A stretch of 12,108 nucleotides of DNA from Marinilabiliales bacterium. Its GTDB lineage: Bacteria > Bacteroidota > Bacteroidia > Bacteroidales > BM523. Location: positions 1 to 12,108 of the forward strand of contig PKSZ01000188.1 in assembly GCA_002869425.1 (NCBI GenBank). Direction: 5' to 3'. Position numbers and translations under genes: made by a program. The stretch's first letter is position 1, and each line of letters starts with the position of its first letter. The notes beneath the pieces were generated by a model that was not told where the DNA came from, ran no database searches, and saw nothing but the letters and a program-made list of their open reading frames with translations. This document shows, piece after piece, positions 1-6,777 of this stretch.

Positions 1-471
1 AAAATAATTTTCAATTTTATTCTTTACAGTCATGATTACATTATCGGTAACCTGAGTTCCCCTCACAAGCTTTATCTTCTCTCTAATTTCATCTATCTCA
101 GCCTTTTTAAGCCCATTAAACGTAAAGGCAGATAATCGGGGTCTTTCCTGTAGATAAATCTCTAAGAAAACTTTGTTGCCCATTGTTTTCTCCATTCGGA
201 TTTCAACATCAGAAAACAAACCTTGCTTCCATAACTTTCTCACTGCATCTGCAACTTCTTCTCCGGGAATCATTATAACATCCCCAACAGTTAATCCAGA
301 AAGCTGGATCAAAACATTATGGTCTAAGTATTTTACGCCTATTACTTGTATTCCTCCAATCTCATATTCTTTGGGATAAGAATAATCAACCACTGATTTA
401 TCAGACTGCTGGGCACTTAAATAAAAAATACAACAAAAATTCAATAAAATAAAAGTCAAATACCTTGTCAT
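1..471 (-). CDS. bamA: BamA-type outer-membrane protein assembly factor, N-terminal part (runs off window)
   Basis: This is the N-terminal 157 codons of a BamA/Omp85 protein, the outer-membrane insertase that folds beta-barrel proteins; the rest lies beyond base 1. A signal peptide is visible (MTRYLTFILLN..., cleaved near LSAQ), followed by POTRA-type sequence. One POTRA begins around residue 38 (EIGGIQVIGVKYLD) and continues through VRKLWKQGLFSDVEI. A second begins near residue 112 (RPRLSAFTFNGLKKAEIDEI). These beta-alpha-alpha-beta-beta patterns are typical of POTRA repeats. The start is ambiguous: an in-frame ATG at 483 lies 3 nt after the uppS stop, while the ATG at 471 has a GGAG six bases upstream and gives a tidier signal peptide, so I chose 471. 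It is co-directional with uppS, the usual Bacteroidota order. It could be a TamA-like paralogue, but position next to uppS favours BamA itself. Confidence 0.85.
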   Translation of the reverse strand, partial: MTRYLTFILLNFCCIFYLSAQQSDKSVVDYSYPKEYEIGGIQVIGVKYLDHNVLIQLSGLTVGDVIMIPGEEVADAVRKLWKQGLFSDVEIRMEKTMGNKVFLEIYLQERPRLSAFTFNGLKKAEIDEIREKIKLVRGTQVTDNVIMTVKNKIENYF

Positions 472-486
472 CCCATTCTCCATTAT

Positions 487-1233
487 TTAGTGCCTATTAA
501 TCTGTTCTCCTGTTTTACCAAAACGTCTTTCTCTTTGCTGATAATTGTAAATGGCTTCGAAGAGGTCCTCTTTACAAAAATCAGGCCATAAGGTGTCGGT
601 AAAATACAATTCTGAATATGCAATCTGATATAGTAAAAAATTACTGATTCGCAGCTCCCCACTTGTTCTTATTAACAAATCAGGATCGGGAATCCCACTG
701 GTTGTCAAATAGCTACTGATAAGATCACTGGATAAATCATTTTCAGACAACTTCCCCTGTTTTGCATCCACAACAATCTGTCTTATTGCCTCCTGTATCT
801 CCCACCTTGAGCTATAACTTAAAGCCAACACGAGAGAAAGTCCTGTATTTTTAGAAGTTGCACTGATTGCCTGATTTAATTCTTTATGTACATTTGAAGG
901 AAGTCCGGCAATATTACCAATTGCCATTAATTTAACATTATTCTTATCCAAGTTTCCCAACTCATTATTAATAGAAGAAATAAGCAATTTCATCAAAGCA
1001 TCAACCTCTAGTTTGGGTCTATTCCAGTTCTCCGTTGAAAATGCATACAAAGTAAGGTAATCAATCTGCAACTCTCCACAAGCCTCCACAGTTTCCCTGA
1101 CCGCATTAACGCCATTTTTGTGTCCAAAAATCCTAGCATTACCTTTCTTTTTTGCCCATCTTCCGTTCCCGTCCATTATTACAGCAACATGATGCGGCAT
1201 TCTATCTTTTACTAGTTTTTCTTTATAGCTCAT
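487..1233 (-). CDS. uppS: Isoprenyl (undecaprenyl) diphosphate synthase
   Basis: This is a cis-prenyltransferase that condenses isopentenyl diphosphate units onto farnesyl diphosphate to make undecaprenyl diphosphate, the lipid carrier for peptidoglycan and O-antigen synthesis. It is cytosolic and membrane-associated. At 248 residues it is full length for the family. The signature IMDGNGRWA lies at residues 19-27, with the catalytic Asp at 21 (D26 in the E. coli enzyme by family knowledge). FSTENWNRP lies near residues 65-73. The C-terminal block RTSGELRISNFLLYQ followed by YSELYFTDTLWPDF binds the homoallylic diphosphate, and the end RRFGKTGEQ is also conserved. The ATG at 1233 lies 6 nt after the stop of the upstream barrel gene and the stop is 15 nt before the bamA start, so this is an operon member with no promoter of its own that I can see. 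Confidence 0.96.
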   Translation of the reverse strand: MSYKEKLVKDRMPHHVAVIMDGNGRWAKKKGNARIFGHKNGVNAVRETVEACGELQIDYLTLYAFSTENWNRPKLEVDALMKLLISSINNELGNLDKNNVKLMAIGNIAGLPSNVHKELNQAISATSKNTGLSLVLALSYSSRWEIQEAIRQIVVDAKQGKLSENDLSSDLISSYLTTSGIPDPDLLIRTSGELRISNFLLYQIAYSELYFTDTLWPDFCKEDLFEAIYNYQQRERRFGKTGEQINRH

Positions 1234-1239
1234 CTGTTT

Positions 1240-1926
1240 TTATAAACCGTAGCACACATTTTTTCGCAGCTTGAATTTATAAGTAATTACCGCAGCCGCA
1301 AAACAATACCAATCTTTATTATTTCCAAATGCAGTTTGCTTAATTTCTAAATCACTTAAACTCTTACCAGCCAACATATCCAAGTTATCACTAAAAGTTT
1401 TTCTAAAAATCCATTCCAATGAAAAATTAAGCTTCTCTGTAAGATTATACTTAATTCCCAATCCGAAAGGAATAGCTATTCCCAAAGGTGAATTATTACC
1501 TGTTGAATAATATCCGGCTAATCCAGCTGACACAAAGGGTGAAAAATATTCACGATCACTACCTTCAATATAATTCAAATAATTGAACTCTGCTAAAAAA
1601 GATAATTCCGTAAGATTTGTTTTTAACTGATGGTTTCTTGCCCGTTGAAAAGAGTAATCAGAATTATAGTCATCAGCAGATATTGTTGCATTTACCAGGT
1701 TTCCTCTGATTGCATATCTTTTATTTAAAGGAAATCGAAAAGCCAATCCTGCAACTGGGCCAGGAGATAAAAACTGCTTGGAAAGATTCAACTCCCCCAT
1801 ATAATAATTCACACCCAAAAATGGGCCAACATCTATCCTGTTACGTTTTTGAGCTACAACAGGATTCATAAAAACAACAAAGAGCATCATCAAAATGATG
1901 ATGCTTCTTTTACTCAATATTTTCAA
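1240..1926 (-). CDS. Small outer-membrane beta-barrel protein (DUF6089-like), third of a tandem set
   Basis: The product is a predicted outer-membrane barrel of unknown function. After an N-terminal signal peptide (hydrophobic core IIILMMLFVVFM, cleavage near VVAQ) comes RIDVGPFLGVNYYMGEL, then alternating aromatic/polar segments typical of eight-stranded porin-like proteins (GPVAGLAFRF, FSPFVSAGLAGYYS, IPFGLGIKYNL, LNFSLEWIFRKTFSD). The IPFGLGIKY and EW..RKTF pattern is shared with the two upstream paralogues, which supports common ancestry. No ATG gives a full signal peptide. The frame opens with GTG at 1956, which overlaps the upstream gene by 20 nt, while TTG at 1926 follows the upstream stop by 10 nt and yields MKILSKRS plus the hydrophobic core. 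I chose the TTG. The DUF6089 assignment is from recalled family resemblance and is moderate; barrel and export are more secure. Confidence 0.78.
   Translation of the reverse strand: MKILSKRSIIILMMLFVVFMNPVVAQKRNRIDVGPFLGVNYYMGELNLSKQFLSPGPVAGLAFRFPLNKRYAIRGNLVNATISADDYNSDYSFQRARNHQLKTNLTELSFLAEFNYLNYIEGSDREYFSPFVSAGLAGYYSTGNNSPLGIAIPFGLGIKYNLTEKLNFSLEWIFRKTFSDNLDMLAGKSLSDLEIKQTAFGNNKDWYCFAAAVITYKFKLRKNVCYGL
1883..1905 (-). repeat. Perfect 10-bp inverted repeat with 3-nt loop inside the signal-peptide coding region
   Basis: Arms 1883-1892 and 1896-1905 (AGCATCATCA and TGATGATGCT) are exact reverse complements around a 3-nt loop. On the transcribed strand the hairpin covers about codons 8-15 after the TTG start at 1926 and is followed by a T-rich run (CTTTGTTGTTTTTATG). 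The in-frame ATG-ATG pair lies in its second arm. Whether it forms or matters in RNA is not known. Confidence 0.6.
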
Positions 1927-1936
1927 TATGATACTT

Positions 1937-2674
1937 TTAGAATCTAGGCAATCCACTCCGTGATGTTCTTAGCTTATAAGAAATATTTATACGCAGAAAC
2001 ATGTAGAGGTCCTTATTTTTATTACCAGCGACAGAGCTTGCGTATGCATCAATGTAATCATCAAATGTTTTACGAGCTCCATATTCTAGATTTAAAGAAA
2101 ATCTGCGATTGATACCATACTTAAACCCAATACCCAAAGGGATAGACAATTTATATCCGCTATAACTGGCATTTCCATACACTTCTGAAGTTCTTTTTGC
2201 ATTGTAATAATAACCTCCAACACCAAAGATTAGGTATGTGTTTACGTATTTAAGTCTAAAATCTCGCATGTTTCGAAACGTGTATCTTGTACTTAAACGT
2301 TCTTTTATAAGAGATATTTCACCTTGAACCGAAGTTTCTAATAAAAATGTACTTGTTGTGTTCTGTCTTCCAGCTCTACCCGAAGCTGTAGTGTATTTAT
2401 CTGATCCATTAAACAAACCTGGAATAATATTAAGTTTTAAAGCAACTGACTCAGTAGCCTTATATCTCAACCCTAAATCCAATGCAGCTCTGGTCGCAAA
2501 TAAATCATAATCGATCATGTATATTTCATCTGAATTTGCTCCACCTAAATCACCCTGCAAATTTGTTAAAGCAACGCCAAATAACACTTCATATCTGGTT
2601 CTTTTCCACCGTTGGGCATCGGCAAAATTTCCAAGAAATATCAAAACTGTTATTAATATAAAAACTTTTTTCAT
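1937..2674 (-). CDS. Small outer-membrane beta-barrel protein (DUF6089-like), second of a tandem set
   Basis: A 245-residue secreted protein with a classic signal peptide (MKKVFILITVLIFLGNFADAQ) and then RWKRTRYEVLFGVALTNLQG, opening an outer-membrane barrel. Further strand-like segments are LDLGLRYKA, YLIFGVGGYYYN, IPLGIGFKYGIN and FSLNLEYGARKTFDDY, ending with LYMFLRINISYKL and a short basic tail terminating in Phe. It closely parallels the next gene upstream: KRTRYE, the GLRYK/GIRYK strand, the GFKYG.NR block, the EYG.RKTF.DY block and the C-terminal tail. They are tandem duplicates that have diverged. The ATG at 2674 is preceded by a strong Bacteroidota-type promoter candidate, so it may be expressed apart from the upstream gene. 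Function is unknown; a porin-like or structural outer-membrane role is inference. Confidence 0.85.
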   Translation of the reverse strand: MKKVFILITVLIFLGNFADAQRWKRTRYEVLFGVALTNLQGDLGGANSDEIYMIDYDLFATRAALDLGLRYKATESVALKLNIIPGLFNGSDKYTTASGRAGRQNTTSTFLLETSVQGEISLIKERLSTRYTFRNMRDFRLKYVNTYLIFGVGGYYYNAKRTSEVYGNASYSGYKLSIPLGIGFKYGINRRFSLNLEYGARKTFDDYIDAYASSVAGNKNKDLYMFLRINISYKLRTSRSGLPRF

Positions 2675-2693
2675 TTCAAATCTGTTTAACTGC

Positions 2694-2723
2694 CAAAAGT
2701 ACTAATTTTTAAGTAAATACCAA
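2694..2723 (-). promoter_or_regulatory. Bacteroidota-type promoter for the 1937-2674 barrel gene
   Basis: On the minus strand TTG (2723-2721) is followed by a 19-nt spacer and TACTTTTG (2701-2694), an exact match to the TAnnTTTG -7 element of Bacteroidota sigma-A promoters. The -7 box ends 19 nt before the ATG at 2674. It sits in the 49-bp gap between the two paralogous barrel genes and abuts the stop of the upstream one. Confidence 0.6.
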
Positions 2724-3638
2724 TTAAAACTTTGGCATACCATTCCTACCTGTTTTCAATTTGTATGTTGCACTTATGAACAGGAACATATATGCATCTT
2801 TATCTTTCGAATCTCCTCTTTGCTGATTTGGACCTGTCCATCGATAATTTCCTTCCTGTCGACTAAGAGATGGATCTGCCAACTCCGCAGCTATTGGGTC
2901 TTCAAATAAATCATTATCATAATATGTCGAACTAACGTCATCCATATAATCTGTAAATGTTTTTCGCATTCCATATTCCAGACCAATGGTCCATTTTCTA
3001 TTTAAGCCATACTTAAACCCTATACCATAAGGTATTGCCATCTGAAACCGGGAATAAGGCTGACGGGTTTCCACAATCCCTTGTCCTTCAGTACCCAAAG
3101 GTTGCAATGCATACCATTTACCATCGCTGGCCTGTGCTTTTGGGTTAAAATAAAAACCTCCAAGCCCTACAAAGAAATAGGTATTTGTTAAATATCCCTT
3201 CAAACCACGTACTTTACGTAATCTATACCTATGCCCTTCTTTTTCACGGATAATTGAATATTCCAACTGTGCATCCAGTTCATAAATCATGCTTCGAAAG
3301 TGAAGATTTCGATTATTCCTATGAATCTCTGTTGTTGTTTTATCATCACCTTTTAGCATACCAACAGAAAAGGCTCCTTTTAGGGCAAGATTTTCCAGAA
3401 TTTTATAACGTATACCCAACTGCCCAACAGGTCTGGTCATCATAATCTCCAAATCCTTTACATAATCTGTTCCGATTTGATCTGCACCACCCAATTCCCC
3501 TAAAAAATTAGTTCCACCAACACCGTACACGATTTCGTACCGAGTTCTCTTCCAACGGGTACTCCTCCTTCTTCGCTGTGCATAAGCCACATCGACCAGA
3601 ATTACGGTAACGATTAAAAAAACTATTACTTTCTTCAT
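2724..3638 (-). CDS. Outer-membrane beta-barrel protein (DUF6089-like), first of a tandem set
   Basis: A 304-residue exported protein. The signal peptide MKKVIVFLIVTVILVDVAYAQ precedes an arginine-rich stretch (RRRRSTRWKRTRYE) and barrel-like strands: EIVYGVGGTNFLGELGG, VGQLGIRYKIL, TYFFVGLGGFYFN, MAIPYGIGFKYGLN, WTIGLEYGMRKTFTDY and DAYMFLFISATYKLK. It ends in the same short basic tail as its neighbour, with terminal Phe. Compared with the 245-residue paralogue it is about 60 residues longer. The extra residues fall mostly between the second-half strands (around residues 170-190 and 240-280), as expected for longer surface loops. It has its own upstream promoter candidate and lies 91 nt after nadK, the largest gap in this block. 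Function is unknown; the barrel prediction rests on strand pattern and signal peptide. Confidence 0.85.
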   Translation of the reverse strand: MKKVIVFLIVTVILVDVAYAQRRRRSTRWKRTRYEIVYGVGGTNFLGELGGADQIGTDYVKDLEIMMTRPVGQLGIRYKILENLALKGAFSVGMLKGDDKTTTEIHRNNRNLHFRSMIYELDAQLEYSIIREKEGHRYRLRKVRGLKGYLTNTYFFVGLGGFYFNPKAQASDGKWYALQPLGTEGQGIVETRQPYSRFQMAIPYGIGFKYGLNRKWTIGLEYGMRKTFTDYMDDVSSTYYDNDLFEDPIAAELADPSLSRQEGNYRWTGPNQQRGDSKDKDAYMFLFISATYKLKTGRNGMPKF

Positions 3639-3662
3639 TTCAAATAGAAATAGCCAGATTTA

Positions 3663-3694
3663 CAAAAATACCAAATAAAACATAAGCAACAAAA
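3663..3694 (-). promoter_or_regulatory. Bacteroidota-type promoter for the 2724-3638 barrel gene
   Basis: On the minus strand TTTTG (3694-3690), a 19-nt spacer and TATTTTTG (3670-3663) match the TTTG / TAnnTTTG pattern. The -7 box ends 24 nt before the ATG at 3638. It would allow the barrel genes, and by read-through uppS and bamA, to be transcribed independently of nadK. Confidence 0.6.
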
Positions 3695-3729
3695 TACTTT
3701 TTATTGTATAGCACTAAAGATTGATCAGT

Positions 3730-4614
3730 TTACTTATTTCTTTGGTCAATACCCCACATTAGTTTGTTTCGTAAAGTACTAAAAAAGTCAAAATCAGGCA
3801 GTCTCACAACCTTTACATATTGCTCTGCCTTATTAATTCTAATTTCCTGACCTGCAGACATAACATAAGATTTATGATCGAGTGATACCATAAATTCGTT
3901 GCTCCGGGTTTCCACATCAAGCTTCACAGTAAAGTGATCTGGAACAACTATTGGCCTAACGGTTAAACTATGTGGTGCAATGGGACTGATAATTAAATTT
4001 TCTGTTCCCGGAAGAATTATCGGGCCACCAACGCTTAAAGAGTATGCAGTTGAACCTGTTGGTGTTGAAACTAATAAGCCATCAGACCAGTATGAATTTA
4101 AAAACTCTTCATTCAAAAAGGTATTCACCGTGATCATAGATGAATAATCCTTTTTAAATACAGTAATTTCATTAAGCGCAAAAGAAGAAAAATCTGGTTT
4201 TTTTCCATCTACAAACATTTCAAGTGCAGATCTTTTTTCAATATCAAAATCAGAATTTACAAGAGCCTTTACAGCCTCTTCTGTTTTCTCTCTGGCAACT
4301 GCAGCAAGAAAACCCAATCGACCACTGTTAATACCCAGAACGGGTATTCCACTTTCAACAACCATAGCGGCTGATTCTAAAAATGTTCCATCACCCCCAA
4401 TACTAATAACCAAATCAATATCTGAATTTAAATCATTCCTGCTTTTAAACTGCCCCTTGTTTCTTAACTTCAAATTGGTACTTCTGTATATGAACTGTGC
4501 AAATTCTTCATATACGATATAATCGATACCATTTCTTTTTAAACAGTTAAAAAACAATTCAGCATAACTATTAAAAGAAGGATCGAAATTTTTACCGTAA
4601 ATGGCTATTTTCAT
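3730..4614 (-). CDS. nadK: NAD kinase
   Basis: This enzyme phosphorylates NAD to NADP using ATP or polyphosphate in the cytosol. The product is 294 residues, a normal length. Numbering from the ATG, the N-terminus MKIAIYGKNFD is typical of Bacteroidota NadK. The family signature GGDGTF is at residues 73-78, with the catalytic Asp in it. NSGRLGFLA follows near residue 97. The NAD-binding block DGLLVSTPTGSTAYSLSVGG and the later PIAPHSLTVRPIVV are both intact. The frame extends three codons further to TTG at 4623, but the ATG at 4614 gives the conserved N-terminus and is preferred. It lies 25 nt after the stop of the BamA-like gene, consistent with one transcript from the CBS gene onward. No key residue appears to be missing. 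Confidence 0.96.
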   Translation of the reverse strand: MKIAIYGKNFDPSFNSYAELFFNCLKRNGIDYIVYEEFAQFIYRSTNLKLRNKGQFKSRNDLNSDIDLVISIGGDGTFLESAAMVVESGIPVLGINSGRLGFLAAVAREKTEEAVKALVNSDFDIEKRSALEMFVDGKKPDFSSFALNEITVFKKDYSSMITVNTFLNEEFLNSYWSDGLLVSTPTGSTAYSLSVGGPIILPGTENLIISPIAPHSLTVRPIVVPDHFTVKLDVETRSNEFMVSLDHKSYVMSAGQEIRINKAEQYVKVVRLPDFDFFSTLRNKLMWGIDQRNK

Positions 4615-4639
4615 TGGCCTCAATATTTACAGATAATTA

Positions 4640-6022
4640 CTAAAATGGAGCATGCAAGCTAATAAAGACTCCATAATCGAGCAAGGAATTAGCAGAAAAT
4701 TCGCCCCTAACAACCCAATCATAATAGGTAACCAAACTTAATCCTAAGCCCGTTGAACCTAATATATCTCCAAGTTGGTTCTGTTTTTCGTACTCCTCAT
4801 ACGATTCTGAAAGATGAAAAGCTTCTGCAAAATACTCCAAATATAATGCATAATGAATTTTGCTAAATTTTCTGGGCAACAAAGGAATAGTGCGAACATG
4901 CTTACCAATAAGCTCATATTTCAAAGATGTTCTGGCCAGCACATAATCTTTTGCATTAAAAATATAATTCTCATACCCTCTTGTAAAAACTTCATAGCCC
5001 AACGCCTGATTCATATGGAAGGGTATCTCCTTTCCTTGTCGATAACGTGCTGCTAACTGTCCGGCAACATAAACACCAGATCCTAAAGAGTAATAAGCTC
5101 TGAGATCTGATGCCAATTCAGTTATATATGAATTAAAGTTCTCTCCATAAAAATACTGTTTAAAAGTTAAAGCAGTAAAAACTCCTTTCAGGGGAAAGAT
5201 ATTTGAATTCCGCGAATTATATAAGAATCTATATGAAAAAGAGATGCTTTTATCACCTTGATCGCCAGAAGCATATTTTTTGTTATAATGATTAACCGTA
5301 TCTGCAATAACCAATTGATCATATTTCATTTTGATTGTATGAAAAACATCGTAACTAGGTCTGTACCTAACTCCAAACTCCCCTCTTAATTCATCCAGCA
5401 TTATATTCTTTTCACCATCTAAATAAACAGGTTTAAAATCTTCTTGGTTAACAATAAGCTTCCTTTGTCTGAAATAATATAATTCGGAATATAAACTTAG
5501 TTTTTTCTCTTTATCCAGATTTGTATTTTCATAAACCATTCCATATTGCTGACGAAAACCTGACCGAAATTTTAATTTAACAACATCATTACGTCCTCTA
5601 AAGTTATATTTCACTAAAAATAGCCCGTAATTGATCCTTGACCAATCTGCTGAATACAAGAAACTACTCAAATTTCTATCAGCATGCTCAAAAATTGGAT
5701 ATGGCCAAAGATACCATCGCTCCTCTAAAAGTAACTTTATAGTGCACAACTCACCATTTGTTGACATCTGAATTTCAATAAAATTGAATAAAGACGTTTT
5801 CTCCAGGTTATATATACTTTTTTCCTTTAACTCACGCCAATCCTGACTGGAGATTGTATCGCCTATCCCGAAGCGCAGCTCCCTTAATATAATATCATCT
5901 TTGGTTTTTTGATTTCCTTCGATAATGATATTATCCACCATATAATAATCCTGTCCTACCAACAGAAACGGCAAAAACAACAAAACAAATAAAAATAAAA
6001 AAACAGTATACCGTTTATACAT
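4640..6022 (-). CDS. Single-POTRA BamA/TamA-like outer-membrane protein
   Basis: A 460-residue Omp85-superfamily protein. It has a strongly hydrophobic signal peptide (FLFLFVLLFLPFLLVGQ). One POTRA domain spans about residues 26-105 (VDNIIIEGNQKTKDDIILRE, later NLEKTSLFNFIEI). The remaining 350 or so residues form a beta-barrel rich in aromatic/polar alternation, including a surface-antigen-like segment FPLKGVFTALTFKQYFYGE and a terminal Phe. BamA proper has five POTRAs and roughly 800 residues, so this is a reduced relative. Its cargo or role is not evident; transport or insertion of a specific outer-membrane substrate is inference. The ATG overlaps the stop of the CBS gene by 8 nt, implying translational coupling. 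Alternative names in annotations would be 'BamA/TamA family' or 'POTRA domain-containing' protein. Confidence 0.85.
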   Translation of the reverse strand: MYKRYTVFLFLFVLLFLPFLLVGQDYYMVDNIIIEGNQKTKDDIILRELRFGIGDTISSQDWRELKEKSIYNLEKTSLFNFIEIQMSTNGELCTIKLLLEERWYLWPYPIFEHADRNLSSFLYSADWSRINYGLFLVKYNFRGRNDVVKLKFRSGFRQQYGMVYENTNLDKEKKLSLYSELYYFRQRKLIVNQEDFKPVYLDGEKNIMLDELRGEFGVRYRPSYDVFHTIKMKYDQLVIADTVNHYNKKYASGDQGDKSISFSYRFLYNSRNSNIFPLKGVFTALTFKQYFYGENFNSYITELASDLRAYYSLGSGVYVAGQLAARYRQGKEIPFHMNQALGYEVFTRGYENYIFNAKDYVLARTSLKYELIGKHVRTIPLLPRKFSKIHYALYLEYFAEAFHLSESYEEYEKQNQLGDILGSTGLGLSLVTYYDWVVRGEFSANSLLDYGVFISLHAPF

Positions 6023-6683
6023 TCAGGTAAGTCATAAAGGAATCGAAACGATCAGAGTAATAATTATCCATTATCTCATCTTTCATATATGATGCTTTGA
6101 TGGTATAATTATAGCGATTGAAAGTCTGCAAAACAGATGCAAACTCGGTTCGGTTGATTTTAATCGTAACATCTAACTTGGTTGAATTTTCCTGAGGCTT
6201 TAGATACAAACTTAAAATCTTTGTATCATTACTTTCAATAATTTGCGCTATCTCAGAAAGACTATAGTCATTTTGATTCAATTCCAGAACAATAATTGCA
6301 CCTGGCTGACTTACGGCAGATAAGGAACTGAAATAACTCACCAAATCGTGGAGTGTTATCAAGCCCAAGTATTTTTTAGAATCTTCATTCAACACAGGAA
6401 TCAAAGACAACTTCATACTTGACACCATTTCAATCACCTCATAAATATGCTGATCTTGTTTTACGAATGGTCTAATCAAAGAAAGTTTGTGATTGCCAAT
6501 GGGCTCTTCAGCCATATTGAGATCGTAAATATCTGTATCACTAATCATTCCCAAGAATTGTTCATTGTTGACAATAGGCAAATGAGAAACCCTAAAAACT
6601 TCCATCCAGTTTAAAGCTTTAATTCCCGTATCCGAAGTTCGCAATGCAGGAACAACATCCGATATTAAGTACTTGACTAACAT
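6015..6683 (-). CDS. CBS-domain protein with C-terminal ACT-like region
   Basis: A 222-residue cytosolic protein with two CBS motifs in tandem: roughly residues 1-60 (VSHLPIVNNEQFLGMISDTDI) and 70-120 (SLIPVLNEDSKKYLGLITLHDL). CBS pairs bind adenosyl nucleotides as sensors in many families. The C-terminal part, about residues 127-200 (GAIIVLELNQNDYSLSEIAQ, then LDVTIKINRTEF), has the beta-alpha-beta pattern of an ACT-like domain. No catalytic domain is present, so it is probably regulatory; the ligand and target are unknown. The gene is first in the operon leading to nadK, uppS and bamA, and its stop overlaps the next start by 8 nt. Association with nadK and opposite pdxJ is a recurrent Bacteroidota arrangement. 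Confidence 0.88.
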   Translation of the reverse strand: MLVKYLISDVVPALRTSDTGIKALNWMEVFRVSHLPIVNNEQFLGMISDTDIYDLNMAEEPIGNHKLSLIRPFVKQDQHIYEVIEMVSSMKLSLIPVLNEDSKKYLGLITLHDLVSYFSSLSAVSQPGAIIVLELNQNDYSLSEIAQIIESNDTKILSLYLKPQENSTKLDVTIKINRTEFASVLQTFNRYNYTIKASYMKDEIMDNYYSDRFDSFMTYLNV

Positions 6684-6697
6684 GTTACTTATTCATA

Positions 6698-6732
6698 CAA
6701 ACCTATAAAAAGATTAACAAATACACACAAAA
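6698..6732 (-). promoter_or_regulatory. Candidate promoter for the CBS-nadK-uppS-bamA operon
   Basis: On the minus strand TAGGTTTG (6705-6698) is an exact TAnnTTTG -7 box ending 14 nt before the ATG at 6683. A TTTTG at 6732-6728 could be the -33 element, but the spacer is 22 nt, longer than usual. It is the only strong -7 match on this side of the divergent gap. Confidence 0.45.
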
Positions 6733-6757
6733 TGTAGTAACTTTTTAAAGCTCTCAC

Positions 6758-6765
6758 TATTTTTG
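6758..6765 (+). promoter_or_regulatory. Candidate -7 box for pdxJ
   Basis: TATTTTTG at 6758-6765 matches the TAnnTTTG element and ends 12 nt before the pdxJ ATG, implying a very short leader. No good TTTG lies 19-20 nt upstream, so the -33 part is weak. Confidence 0.4.
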
Positions 6766-6777
6766 TAAAAAAAAGAA

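Noticed and set aside
173..379. Open frame on the plus strand inside the bamA fragment
   Set aside because: It is antisense to a clear signal peptide plus POTRA sequence and has no family resemblance of its own.
3720..3750. Possible hairpin around the nadK stop (ATTGATCA and TGGTCAAT)
   Set aside because: The stem is only 8 bp with a wobble, has a 15-nt loop, is low in GC and lacks a T-run, so it is not a credible terminator.
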